Positions 10,422-18,313 of a stretch of 40,357 bases of DNA are shown piece after piece. The position numbers and the translations under genes are program-made. This stretch comes from JAMLIN01 sp041676645 (GTDB taxonomy: Bacteria; Pseudomonadota; Gammaproteobacteria; Burkholderiales; Burkholderiaceae_E), in assembly GCA_041676645.1 (NCBI GenBank), contig JBAYRO010000026.1, forward strand, positions 1-40,357, given 5' to 3'. Every line of letters starts with the position of its first letter. Positions within the stretch are counted from its first letter, which is position 1. The notes under the pieces are model-generated. The model had not been told where the DNA came from, did no database searches, and saw nothing but the letters and a program-made list of their open reading frames with translations.

Positions 10422-10994
10422 ATGGGCAAGCGCCTGAGCCGGATCGCAACCCGCACCGGTGACGATGGCTCGACCGGGCTGGGCGACGGCTCGCGTGTCG
10501 GCAAGGATGATGCGCGCGTCGCCGCCCTGGGCGATGTCGATGAGCTGAATGCCGCGATCGGCCTGTTGCTCACCGAAGCCATGCCGACGACCATGGCGAA
10601 GCTGCTGGTCGAAGTCCAGCACGACCTCTTCGAGCTCGGGGGAGAGCTCTGCATTCCGGGCTACGAGAACCTTGCAGCCACCCGCATCGAGTGGCTCGAT
10701 GCGATGCTCGCCGAATCCAATGCCGGGCTCGGCACGCTCGAGGAATTCATCCTGCCCGGCGGCTGCCGGGCCGCGGCCCTTGCCCATCAGGCCCGCACCA
10801 TCGCGCGGCGCGCCGAACGTTCGGTGGTCGTGCTGTCGCGGCAGGCGCAGCTGCGCCGCGAACCCCAGGCCTACCTGAACCGCCTGTCGGACCTGCTCTT
10901 CGTGCTGGCCCGGGTCGCCAACCGCGACGCCGGACGCGGCGACGTCATGTGGAACCGCGAGCGTGGCGCCGGAACGGCCTCACGGGATCGTTAG
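10422..10994 (+). CDS. Cob(I)yrinic acid a,c-diamide/cobalamin adenosyltransferase, PduO type
   Basis: A 190-residue PduO-type ATP:corrinoid adenosyltransferase that makes the Co-adenosyl bond of coenzyme B12. The ATP-binding N-terminus, TRTGDDGSTGLGDGSRVGKDD, is the hallmark of the family. The helices carry VQHDLFELGGELC, ARRAERSVV and YLNRLSDLLFVLAR. GGAG lies about ten bases upstream of the ATG at 10422; the ORF opens earlier but overlaps the divergent HAD gene. It ends convergent with the cyclic-nucleotide protein, sharing four bases (TTAG). No other cobalamin gene is adjacent. Confidence 0.95.
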   Translation: MGKRLSRIATRTGDDGSTGLGDGSRVGKDDARVAALGDVDELNAAIGLLLTEAMPTTMAKLLVEVQHDLFELGGELCIPGYENLAATRIEWLDAMLAESNAGLGTLEEFILPGGCRAAALAHQARTIARRAERSVVVLSRQAQLRREPQAYLNRLSDLLFVLARVANRDAGRGDVMWNRERGAGTASRDR

Positions 10995-11581
10995 GCTTCG
11001 CGGGCCGCTTCCAGGTACGAGACCAGCTTGGCGCTGGTCTGGCGCAGGCGATCGGACAGCAACTGCACCAACTTGAGCAGGATCTTGTTGCCGAGCTTGG
11101 GCTCGTCCGAGAGCACCAGCATCAGCGCATCGCGGGTGAGCACCGCGAGCCGGCTGTTGTCGAGGGTAACGCAGGAGGCGAAGCGCGGTTCGCCGTCGAA
11201 CATCGACATTTCGCCCAGCGCATGGCCGGCCTGCGCGACGGCGATGCGCGACGGGTAGTTGTAGCGATTGCGTCGCAGGACGTCGACCATGCCTTCCATG
11301 AGCAGGACCATGAAGTCGCCCGTCTCGCCCTCGTTGATGACGGTCACGCCGGGCGGCGCTTCGTAGACGTACATGAAAGCGCCGAGCTTGCGGGTCTCGT
11401 CGATGTCGAGACCCGAGAAAAGCGGCGTCTTCGCCATCAGGGTGTAGATCTGGTCGGCGTACTCGGTCGCCCGGCCAACCGGCTTCAGGCCGAGGGCGAG
11501 CAGTCGCTCGTGTGGCGTGCGACGGGTCGCCGTGGCGGCGCCCGTCCCGGCACGCTGTTCAGTTCCCTGCACAGTATCCAT
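10991..11581 (-). CDS. Stand-alone cyclic-nucleotide-binding-domain protein
   Basis: A 196-residue protein with one cNMP-binding beta-roll (about residues 50-165): LFSGLD, VINEGETGDFMVLLMEGMVDVLRR, and the phosphate-cassette-like region HALGEMSMFDGEPRFASCVT. The cassette contains GEMS and an arginine in the right place. No helix-turn-helix follows; the C-terminus is a single amphipathic helix of about 40 residues (KILLKLVQLLSDRLRQTSAK), so it is not a normal CRP-type regulator. It may act as a regulatory subunit or by oligomerising. It lies 123 bases downstream of aroG and has its own promoter candidate. Confidence 0.85.
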   Translation of the reverse strand: MDTVQGTEQRAGTGAATATRRTPHERLLALGLKPVGRATEYADQIYTLMAKTPLFSGLDIDETRKLGAFMYVYEAPPGVTVINEGETGDFMVLLMEGMVDVLRRNRYNYPSRIAVAQAGHALGEMSMFDGEPRFASCVTLDNSRLAVLTRDALMLVLSDEPKLGNKILLKLVQLLSDRLRQTSAKLVSYLEAAREA

Positions 11582-11606
11582 ACAGCACTCCGGGCATTTG
11601 CAATGA

Positions 11607-11633
11607 CTTATAGCACTACTTGACCCGGGACAA
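11607..11633 (-). promoter_or_regulatory. Candidate sigma70 promoter with overlapping palindrome
   Basis: On the minus strand, TTGTCC (11628-11633) and TATAAG (11607-11612) are separated by 15 bases, upstream of the cNMP-binding gene at 11581. A near-perfect 16-base palindrome, CTTGACCCGGGACAAG (11619-11634), overlaps the -35 element and half-resembles an FNR/CRP-type site. The spacing is short, so the promoter call is tentative. Confidence 0.35.
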
Positions 11634-11704
11634 GCCCATGACCGGAGCGAAGAACCCGATCGGACCGACGAATGGCGGTTTACCCCGTGCGCGGACGAGG
11701 GTAT

Positions 11705-12775
11705 TCACTCGCTCTGCACGAGACGCCGCCGGGCCACCGCATCGGCAAGCTGCTCGAGCATCGGGACGGTGCTCTCCCAGCCCACGCAGGCATCGGTGAT
11801 GCTCTGGCCGTACTGGAGTGGCTCACCCGGCCGCAGGTCCTGGCGACCCGCCACCAGGTGGCTTTCGATCATGAGCCCGAAGATCCGGTGGTCGCCGCCC
11901 CCGATCTGGCCGGCGACGTCTTCGACGACCGCGCACTGGTTCTCATGGTTCTTGCGGCTGTTGCCGTGGCTCGCGTCGATCATCAGGCGACAGGCGAGCG
12001 CCGCCTCGGCCGCCTCGTTGCAGGCGGCATCCACCGACGCGGCGTCGAAGTTGGGCTGGTGACCGCCACGCAGGATCACGTGGCAGTCCTCGTTGCCGTT
12101 GGTCGAGACGATCGCCGAGACGCCGCCCTTGGTCACCGACAGGAAATGGTGCGGCTGCGAAGCGGCCTTGATCGCATCGAACGCGATCCGCAGACTGCCG
12201 TCGGTGCCGTTCTTGAATCCCACCGGGCAGGACAGGCCCGAGGCGAGCTCGCGATGCACCTGCGACTCGGTGGTGCGCGCCCCGATGGCTCCCCAGGAGA
12301 TGAGGTCGGCGACGTACTGCGGCGTGATCATGTCGAGGAACTCGGTGCCGGCCGGCACGCCCAGTTCATTGATCGTCAGCAGCAGCTGGCGCGCGGTGCG
12401 CAGGCCCTTGTTGATCTGGAAGCTGTTGTCGAGATCGGGATCGTTGATCAGGCCCTTCCAGCCGACCGTGGTGCGCGGCTTCTCGAAGTAGACCCGCATC
12501 ACCACCTCGAGCTCGCCCGCGAAGCGCTTGCGCTGCTCCTGCAGACGCTGCGCGTATTCGCGCGCCGCGGCCGTATCGTGGATGGAGCAGGGCCCGATGA
12601 CGACCAGCAGCCGGTCGTCCATGCCGTGGATGATCCGGTGGATGGCCTGGCGGGTGTCGTACACGAGCTGGCCGACTTCGGATCCGGTCGGGAACTCCCG
12701 AAGCAGGTGGGCGGGCGGGGAAAGTTCCGAGATCCGGCGGATTCGGACATCATCGATGACGGTGGCGTTGCTCAT
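11705..12775 (-). CDS. aroG: 3-deoxy-7-phosphoheptulonate (DAHP) synthase, class I
   Basis: This is the first enzyme of the shikimate pathway, condensing phosphoenolpyruvate and erythrose-4-phosphate. The 356-residue product is full length for the AroF/G/H family. The metal ligands of E. coli AroG are present with an offset of two: C63 in GPCSIHD, H270 in DASHGNSRKNHENQ, E304 in MIESHL, and D328 in SITDAC. The substrate residues R94 and K99 (VYFEKPRTT) are also present. P152 and S182, equivalents of feedback residues in the Phe-sensitive E. coli enzyme, are conserved. The ATG at 12775 follows GGAACTCCC. Its leader carries a Phe-rich peptide and terminator, so expression should respond to charged tRNA-Phe. 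Confidence 0.96.
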   Translation of the reverse strand: MSNATVIDDVRIRRISELSPPAHLLREFPTGSEVGQLVYDTRQAIHRIIHGMDDRLLVVIGPCSIHDTAAAREYAQRLQEQRKRFAGELEVVMRVYFEKPRTTVGWKGLINDPDLDNSFQINKGLRTARQLLLTINELGVPAGTEFLDMITPQYVADLISWGAIGARTTESQVHRELASGLSCPVGFKNGTDGSLRIAFDAIKAASQPHHFLSVTKGGVSAIVSTNGNEDCHVILRGGHQPNFDAASVDAACNEAAEAALACRLMIDASHGNSRKNHENQCAVVEDVAGQIGGGDHRIFGLMIESHLVAGRQDLRPGEPLQYGQSITDACVGWESTVPMLEQLADAVARRRLVQSE

Positions 12776-12825
12776 GGGAGTTCCTGGGCGGATTCGATCG
12801 GGAGCCGGTGCTGGGGCGGATTCGC

Positions 12826-12854
12826 AAAAAAAAACCGCCGGTCGGCGCCGGCGG
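12826..12854 (-). terminator. Intrinsic terminator of the aroG attenuator
   Basis: On the minus strand a perfect 7-bp GC stem, CCGCCGG/CCGGCGG, with a 6-base loop (CGCCGA) is followed at once by nine T residues (12826-12834). It lies 51 bases upstream of the aroG ATG and 24 bases after the leader-peptide stop, inside the untranslated leader and not after a gene, so it is a conditional terminator. Confidence 0.85.
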
Positions 12855-12878
12855 TCGTTTCGGATTCGGGTTCAGTGC

Positions 12879-12962
12879 TTACTTCGAACGCGCTCCCGAC
12901 TCGTCCCGCCTGGCGCAGGAAAAGCCAAAGAACCGAAAGTAAGCAAACGAGCTGCGAATCAT
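12879..12962 (-). CDS. Phe/Tyr-rich attenuator leader peptide upstream of aroG
   Basis: A 27-codon reading frame: ATG at 12962, TAA ending at 12879. The first residues are MIRSSFAYFRFFGFS, with five Phe and one Tyr in codons 6-14, then a basic stretch (CARRDE). The start is only 10 bases after the stop of the DUF748 gene. No clear Shine-Dalgarno sequence is visible, so translation may depend on reinitiation. The peptide itself is not expected to have a function; ribosome progress through it sets the leader RNA fold. The support is composition, position and the matching RNA pairings. Confidence 0.78.
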   Translation of the reverse strand: MIRSSFAYFRFFGFSCARRDESGARSK

Positions 12963-12972
12963 GGACGGCAGT

Positions 12973-15900
12973 TTACGAAGATTCCTGCTGCGATGCAAGC
13001 GAAGCCGAGTCCGAGTCCACCTCGAGGCCGAAATCGACACGGCTTGCCGGTAGCGAGCCCGCAGCGCGCTGGACCACCGCCTCGCCGACCGAGAGGCGGT
13101 CGGGATCGATCCCGCCCTCGCCGCTCAGCCAGCGACGCACCGCCTGGGCGCGGTCTTCGGCCAGGTCGATGAGCTGGCTGTCCCCGACCGGAACGGTTGC
13201 GATCAGCGCCTTGGCCTTCTCGGACACGCCGATGTCGCGCGGCCGACCGTCGCGACCGGTGGGCAGCGGCAGGCTGGCCTCGCGGAACAGGGCATCGACC
13301 AGCACCGGGTACTCGCCGCGGCCGATGGTCACGGCATCGAGGTTGCCCGCCTTGCCGCCCTGGCCGCGCAGCTTGCGAGCCTTGAGCATGCGCTCGAACT
13401 GGTGTTGCGCGAGCGCATCACGATCGCCGTTGCCGTCGGCGATCCCGGCAATGCCGAGCCGCAAGCCGGGCCGCTGCCCGAGAGCCCGGGCGAGCAGGCC
13501 GAGACTGGCGGCGGCCGGATCGGCGAGCCGGGCCGAGCCGGCTGCGAAACCGACATGGGCGAGCTGCTCGCCGGAAGCGTCCACCAGGCTCGCCAGCCGG
13601 GGAAACGGCGCCTGGACGACTTCGCCGATGAAATCGCCGAAGCTGCCGCCCAGCATCCCGCCGATGGAAAACGCCGGATCGTCGAGCGAGCCGGCAACCG
13701 GCAGGGACAGCTCGACGATGCCGTCCGGATCGCGCAGCAGCGCCAGCGCGAAGCCCAGGGGCAGTTCCTCGCCGGCATCGCCGGCATGCTCGCCGAACAC
13801 CGGCCCATGCAGGACGAGATCGTGGCGCGCCTCGAGCCGCCGGTCGCTGATCCGGTACTCGAGCTTCGCATCGAGGCTGCCTGCGTCAAGCGGATAGCCG
13901 ACATGGCGCCGCGCGTAAGGCGACAGGCTGGCAAGCTCGACCGCTTCGATGGTGGCGTCGAGCTCGAGCGATTGCAGCGGCTCGAGCATCGTCGCCCGGC
14001 CGCTTGCGTTGATCGTGCCGCCAGCGCGCAGGCGGGCGACGAGCGCGAACTCGCTCGCCGTTTCCGGCTCGATGGCGCCGATGGTGCCCACCAGCCCGGC
14101 CAGGTCCAGGGACGGACCGTCGGCATGGCGGCGGTCATCGATCCCGATCTCGGCGTCCGCAAGCCGCAGGCCGGCGATGCGCCATTCGGACACGCCCTCG
14201 GCCGTGCGGTCCGGGTCACCGGTGTCGGCATCGAACCCGGCCAGCGGACTGCCGTCGGCCGCCACCAGGCCGATCCCGCCGTCGGGGGAGATCTCGAAGC
14301 GCGCATGCAGCCCCCGAAGCTCGAGCTCGCCGGCATCGATACGCAGGGGAGCCGTCCGCAGGCGCAGCGTATCGGTACGCATGAGACCGGCGTGCATCAG
14401 TTCGACATCGGTTCCGGTCACAGTCAGCCGCGGGTCGGCAAGGCTGGCGGCACCGTCCCAGGACAGGCGCGCCGGCTCATCGTTGGCGCCCGCCTCGTAC
14501 GCGAGGCTGCCGTGCGCCTCCAGGGTGCCGCTTGCCAGCTGGCCGATCGGGCCGAGCCCGAGATGCTCGCGCCACGGTGCGAGCGCGAAGCCCGAGGTAT
14601 CGATCGACACCATGAGTCGCAAGGGATCGACCGCGAAGCGACCGAGGGCCTGGAGCGAGGCGGTTTCGCCGACCCGGCCGTCGAAACGCAAGGGCGCGAA
14701 GCCGTCCTCGCCGCGCGCGCCGAGGGTGAAGCTGGCGATCTCGAGCTGGTGGCTGGGACCGCCGGTCTCGTCGTCCAGGCGGATCCGGGCGGCGCCGAGG
14801 CTGAACTCCCCCGGATCGATCCGCCATCCGCCCAGCAGGCGGGGACCGGACGAAGCGGCGGCACCGGGGCCCGGCGTCGATGCCGGCGACCCGGATGCCG
14901 CAGCGGGCGCCGCGGCATCCGGGCGGGCGACGGGCTCCAGGAAAGCCTGGAGGTCGATCGCGCCATTGGCCTGGCGAACCGCCGCCAGCGCCAGGCCGTC
15001 GGCGCGCGCCCGAGTGAAACCGATGCGCCGTTCCGCGAAGTCGACCGTCAGGCCATCGGCGACCAGCGAGTCGAGCGACTGCGGATGGGGAATCCTGCCC
15101 CCCGGCACGGGTTCGAGCCGCAGCCCGGCAAGACGCGATTTCCAGGTCAGCAGATGCAGCGGCCATGCGCCGTCCACGCCATCCGGCGCCATGGCGAGGT
15201 CGCGCTGGCCGTATTCGAAACCGCCCGACAGGTCGAGCTCACCGCTGCGCACCCGCAGCGGCAGGCGCGCCTCGATCGGCGTGAGCCAGCGCTGCAGCTG
15301 CGCACCATGGACATCGAAGCGGCCGCTGACCAGCAGGGGTTCGTGGCTGAAGCGTCCCTCGACATCGATCGTCTCGCCGGCGCCGAAGGCCGCCGATACC
15401 TGGAAGCGCGACGGCAGCGTACCGTCGGACGACATCTCGCCGAATTCGGCCTGCACGTCGGTCGCGTCGACCGTGAGCCGGGCCCCGTCGGCGAAGCGAC
15501 CGTCGACGCGCACGCGACCGTCCAGGATGCCGAGCCGGGCAACCGACCAGTCCAGGCCGTCGTCCCCCTGCCCGGCCCCCGCGCCGGCCACCGAAGGCGG
15601 CTCGGCCGATGCCGCCACATAGCGCCAGTCGAGGCGAGGCGCGGAGACCAGCACTTCCCCGATGCGCAGGCGCTCGGCCTGGAGGTCGTATTCGAGCAGC
15701 TCGACACTGGCGCCCGGCAGCGACAGCAGCGGCCGGCCATCGGGCTCGGCGAGTTCCAGCCCGGCGACGCTCAGTGCGCCCGAGAGCCGCAGGGACGGAT
15801 CTCCGCCGGCAGGCTGGGCGAAGCCGAGCACTATCCGCGCCGCGACCTGCGCCGACACGATCCGCCAGGGCAGTGTGACCGGCAGGTAGTCGACATAGCG

Positions 15901-16692
15901 CAGCACATCGCTGGTGCCGATGTCGAGCGTGAGGGTCGATGAACGGTCCTCGGCGAAGGGAAACGCCTGGCCGGTGGCGGTGAAGCGGGCGCCGTTGACC
16001 AGGGCGCTGAGCGAGGGTTCGACATCGATCGTGCCGTGGACCGGCAGGCTCGAGAGGAACGGAATCTTCAGGGACAGGGCCTCGACCCGATGCTTCTGGC
16101 CAGTGGCGACATCATCGAGCAGGATCGAACCGTCCTCGATCTCGATGTTCGCGATCGAGAACCGTCCCAGCCAGTCGGGGGCATCCGCCCCGGTTCCGCG
16201 CCAGCGACGCAGCAGGTCGGCGATGTCGAGCTCGCCCCCGCGTTCGCGCCGCAGCATCAGCGCCGGGCGGTCGACCCGCAGCCGCTCGATGATCGGTCCG
16301 CGACGGCGCAGGCTGGTCCAGGCGAAATCGATATGGGCGCCGGCCACCGTGAGCAGGCTGCCTTCGCCCTCCCGGTTGCCGATGCGCAGGGACTCGAGGT
16401 CGGCGACCAGGGTGAGCGGATCGAAGCGCAGGCGCTCGATCGAGACCGGCCGGGACAGTTCCTCGGCCAGCCAGCGCTCGGCGCGCTGCTTGGCGAAGGC
16501 CGGCACCACGAAGTAGGCGACGAACAGCGACAGCACGACCAGGGCGAGGAACCAGCTGAACAGCCGACCGACGAGCCGGATCCGCGAGCGGCGCCGCCGA
16601 GCAACGGGTGCGCGGGTTTCGCCCCGGACGCCGGACAGGGCGGGCCCGTCCGGGGAAAGGGAATCGGGATCGAAGCGCTCGCGCTGGCTCAC
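12973..16692 (-). CDS. DUF748 (AsmA-like) envelope protein with OmpA-like C-terminus
   Basis: A 1239-residue protein with a basic N-terminal cytoplasmic tail, one membrane segment (about residues 44-66, LFSWFLALVVLSLFVAYFVV), and a very long periplasmic part. The region after the helix (AERWLAEELSRPVSIERLRFDPLTLVADLESLRI) is the classic AsmA/DUF748 opening. Many beta-strand repeats follow. A Ser/Pro/Ala-rich linker occurs around residues 580-605. The last 180 residues include AGSARLADPAA and end RVDFGLEVD, resembling an OmpA-like domain. AsmA-like proteins are thought to bridge the periplasm for phospholipid transport. The start is GTG, 42 bases after tldD, and the stop lies just before the aroG leader peptide. 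Confidence 0.88.
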   Translation of the reverse strand: MSQRERFDPDSLSPDGPALSGVRGETRAPVARRRRSRIRLVGRLFSWFLALVVLSLFVAYFVVPAFAKQRAERWLAEELSRPVSIERLRFDPLTLVADLESLRIGNREGEGSLLTVAGAHIDFAWTSLRRRGPIIERLRVDRPALMLRRERGGELDIADLLRRWRGTGADAPDWLGRFSIANIEIEDGSILLDDVATGQKHRVEALSLKIPFLSSLPVHGTIDVEPSLSALVNGARFTATGQAFPFAEDRSSTLTLDIGTSDVLRYVDYLPVTLPWRIVSAQVAARIVLGFAQPAGGDPSLRLSGALSVAGLELAEPDGRPLLSLPGASVELLEYDLQAERLRIGEVLVSAPRLDWRYVAASAEPPSVAGAGAGQGDDGLDWSVARLGILDGRVRVDGRFADGARLTVDATDVQAEFGEMSSDGTLPSRFQVSAAFGAGETIDVEGRFSHEPLLVSGRFDVHGAQLQRWLTPIEARLPLRVRSGELDLSGGFEYGQRDLAMAPDGVDGAWPLHLLTWKSRLAGLRLEPVPGGRIPHPQSLDSLVADGLTVDFAERRIGFTRARADGLALAAVRQANGAIDLQAFLEPVARPDAAAPAAASGSPASTPGPGAAASSGPRLLGGWRIDPGEFSLGAARIRLDDETGGPSHQLEIASFTLGARGEDGFAPLRFDGRVGETASLQALGRFAVDPLRLMVSIDTSGFALAPWREHLGLGPIGQLASGTLEAHGSLAYEAGANDEPARLSWDGAASLADPRLTVTGTDVELMHAGLMRTDTLRLRTAPLRIDAGELELRGLHARFEISPDGGIGLVAADGSPLAGFDADTGDPDRTAEGVSEWRIAGLRLADAEIGIDDRRHADGPSLDLAGLVGTIGAIEPETASEFALVARLRAGGTINASGRATMLEPLQSLELDATIEAVELASLSPYARRHVGYPLDAGSLDAKLEYRISDRRLEARHDLVLHGPVFGEHAGDAGEELPLGFALALLRDPDGIVELSLPVAGSLDDPAFSIGGMLGGSFGDFIGEVVQAPFPRLASLVDASGEQLAHVGFAAGSARLADPAAASLGLLARALGQRPGLRLGIAGIADGNGDRDALAQHQFERMLKARKLRGQGGKAGNLDAVTIGRGEYPVLVDALFREASLPLPTGRDGRPRDIGVSEKAKALIATVPVGDSQLIDLAEDRAQAVRRWLSGEGGIDPDRLSVGEAVVQRAAGSLPASRVDFGLEVDSDSASLASQQESS

Positions 16693-16734
16693 GGTCGGGG
16701 TCGGCGCATCCGCGGTCTGCGTGGGCGGGCGGCG

Positions 16735-18195
16735 CTAGGCGGTGCCGCCGACGGTCAGGCCCTCGATGCGCAGCGTGGGCTGGCCGACACCGACCGGCAC
16801 GCTCTGGCCATCCTTGCCGCAAACCCCGATGCCGGGATCGAGCCGCATGTCATTGCCGATCATCGTGACCCGCTTGAGAGTCTCGGGACCGTTGCCGATC
16901 AGGGTTGCGCCCTTGACCGGATACTGGATTCGTCCCCCCTCGACCCAATACGCTTCGGAGGCGGAGAAGACGAACCTGCCATTGGTGATGTCGACCTGGC
17001 CACCACCGAAATTGACCGCATACAGGCCGCGGTCGATCGAGGCGATGATCTCGCCGGCATCGTGCTCGCCGGCCAGCATGAAGGTGTTGGTCATGCGCGG
17101 CATGGGCAGGTGGGCGAAGGATTCACGCCGACCACTGCCGGTGCTGCGGGTCTTCATGAGCCGGGCGTTGAGCGTGTCCTGCAGGTAGCCCTTGAGCACA
17201 CCGTCCTCGATCAGGACATTGCGCTGCGTCGGGTTGCCCTCGTCGTCGATGTTGAGCGAACCGCGCCGACGCTCGATCGTGCCGTCGTCGATGACGGTCA
17301 CGCCGGGCGCCGCCACCCGCTCGCCGATGCGCCCGGCGAACACCGAGGAGCGCTTGCGATTGAAGTCGCCCTCGAGCCCGTGGCCGACGGCTTCGTGCAG
17401 CAGCACGCCGGGCCAGCCGGGGCCGAGCACGACGGTCATCTCGCCGGCCGGTGCGGGCCGTGATTCGAGGTTGGTCAGGGCGGCGTCGACCGCGGCGCGG
17501 ACATAGCCGTCGATGATCTCGTCGGTGAAATAGTCGAGGTCGAAGCGCCCGCCGCCACCGCTGTAGCCCTGCTCGCGCCGGCCGTTCTGCTCGGCGATGA
17601 CCGTGACCGACAGGCGTACCAGCGGACGGACGTCGCCGGCGATCAGGCCGTCGGAACGGGCAACGAGGATCGTGTCGTGCTCGGCGGCGAGCCCGGCCAT
17701 CACCTGGCGGATTCGCGGATCGGCGGCCCGCGCCCGCTTCTCGACCCGTTCGAGCAATGCGACCTTGGCCGCGGCCTCCAGCGTCTGGATGGGATCGTTC
17801 TCGGCGTAGAGCCGGCGTCCGCCACCGGCCTGGAACTTCGACGCGAGTCGCCGGGTGCCGCCGCCACGCCGGGCGATCGTGCGGGTGGCGCGCGCGGCTT
17901 CGAGCAGGGGCTCGAGGCCGATGGCGTCGGAATAGGCGAAGGCGGTCTTGTCGCCGACGACGGCGCGCACCCCGACGCCCTGGTCGATCGAGTAGCTGCC
18001 CGACTTGACGATGCCTTCCTCGAGGCTCCAGCCCTCGCTGCGGGAATACTGGAAATAGAGGTCGGCGTAGTCGACGCGATGCTCGAAGATCTCGGCCAGT
18101 GCGCGCTGCAGCTGCGATTCGTCGAGTCCGACGGGTTCGAGCAGGACGCTCCGGGCGGTGGCCAGGCCGGCCAGCGATGGGTCTGCGATTCTCAT
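16735..18195 (-). CDS. tldD: Metalloprotease TldD
   Basis: A 486-residue TldD subunit of the TldD/TldE (PmbA) heterodimeric zinc protease, which cleaves unfolded peptides and matures modified peptides such as microcin B17. The metal motif HEAVGH is at residues 267-272 within GWPGVLLHEAVGHGLEGDF. The conserved C-terminal segment, GVCGKDGQSVPVGVGQP, supplies the cysteine ligand near residue 459. The length is normal. The partner tldE is not in the window, as is usual. It sits between yhdP and the DUF748 gene on the same strand; yhdP-tldD adjacency is also found in E. coli. Confidence 0.96.
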   Translation of the reverse strand: MRIADPSLAGLATARSVLLEPVGLDESQLQRALAEIFEHRVDYADLYFQYSRSEGWSLEEGIVKSGSYSIDQGVGVRAVVGDKTAFAYSDAIGLEPLLEAARATRTIARRGGGTRRLASKFQAGGGRRLYAENDPIQTLEAAAKVALLERVEKRARAADPRIRQVMAGLAAEHDTILVARSDGLIAGDVRPLVRLSVTVIAEQNGRREQGYSGGGGRFDLDYFTDEIIDGYVRAAVDAALTNLESRPAPAGEMTVVLGPGWPGVLLHEAVGHGLEGDFNRKRSSVFAGRIGERVAAPGVTVIDDGTIERRRGSLNIDDEGNPTQRNVLIEDGVLKGYLQDTLNARLMKTRSTGSGRRESFAHLPMPRMTNTFMLAGEHDAGEIIASIDRGLYAVNFGGGQVDITNGRFVFSASEAYWVEGGRIQYPVKGATLIGNGPETLKRVTMIGNDMRLDPGIGVCGKDGQSVPVGVGQPTLRIEGLTVGGTA

Positions 18196-18259
18196 GTGCC
18201 AATGCTACCGCAAGGGCCGGCCGAATCGGCCGCGGAAAAGCCCCGCGCGAGCCGTATTC

Positions 18260-18313
18260 TCGCGGACGGCCTCATCATTGCGGGCGGCCCCATCCTCGCG
18301 GGCGGCCTCATTG
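18260..18313. repeat. Three imperfect 18-bp tandem repeats at the yhdP stop codon
   Basis: Three head-to-tail 18-base units begin at 18260, 18278 and 18296, with consensus TCGCGGGCGGCCTCATCR. The third unit contains the yhdP stop codon (18308-18310). The units lie between yhdP and tldD. Each reads in minus-strand frames as a Met-Arg-Pro-Pro-Ala-Arg-like hexapeptide, but no convincing gene contains them. Confidence 0.7.

Larger units (their letters stand above)
12826..12962 (-). promoter_or_regulatory. Amino-acid attenuator of aroG (leader peptide, antiterminator, terminator)
   Basis: The region holds the Phe-rich leader peptide (12879-12962) and the terminator (12826-12854). An antiterminator segment, GCGCCAGGCGG (12906-12916), lies in codons 16-19 directly after the Phe codons. 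With one bulged A it is fully complementary to CCGCCGGCGC (12845-12854), the ascending arm of the terminator, giving a 10-bp pairing that excludes the terminator. A ribosome stalled on Phe codons would leave the segment free and favour read-through into aroG. The logic matches pheL-pheA attenuation in E. coli. Confidence 0.8.

Noticed and set aside
13402..15942. 846-codon plus-strand frame inside the DUF748 gene
   Set aside because: Shadow of the AsmA-like gene; dominated by Arg/Gly/Ala/Gln with no domain.
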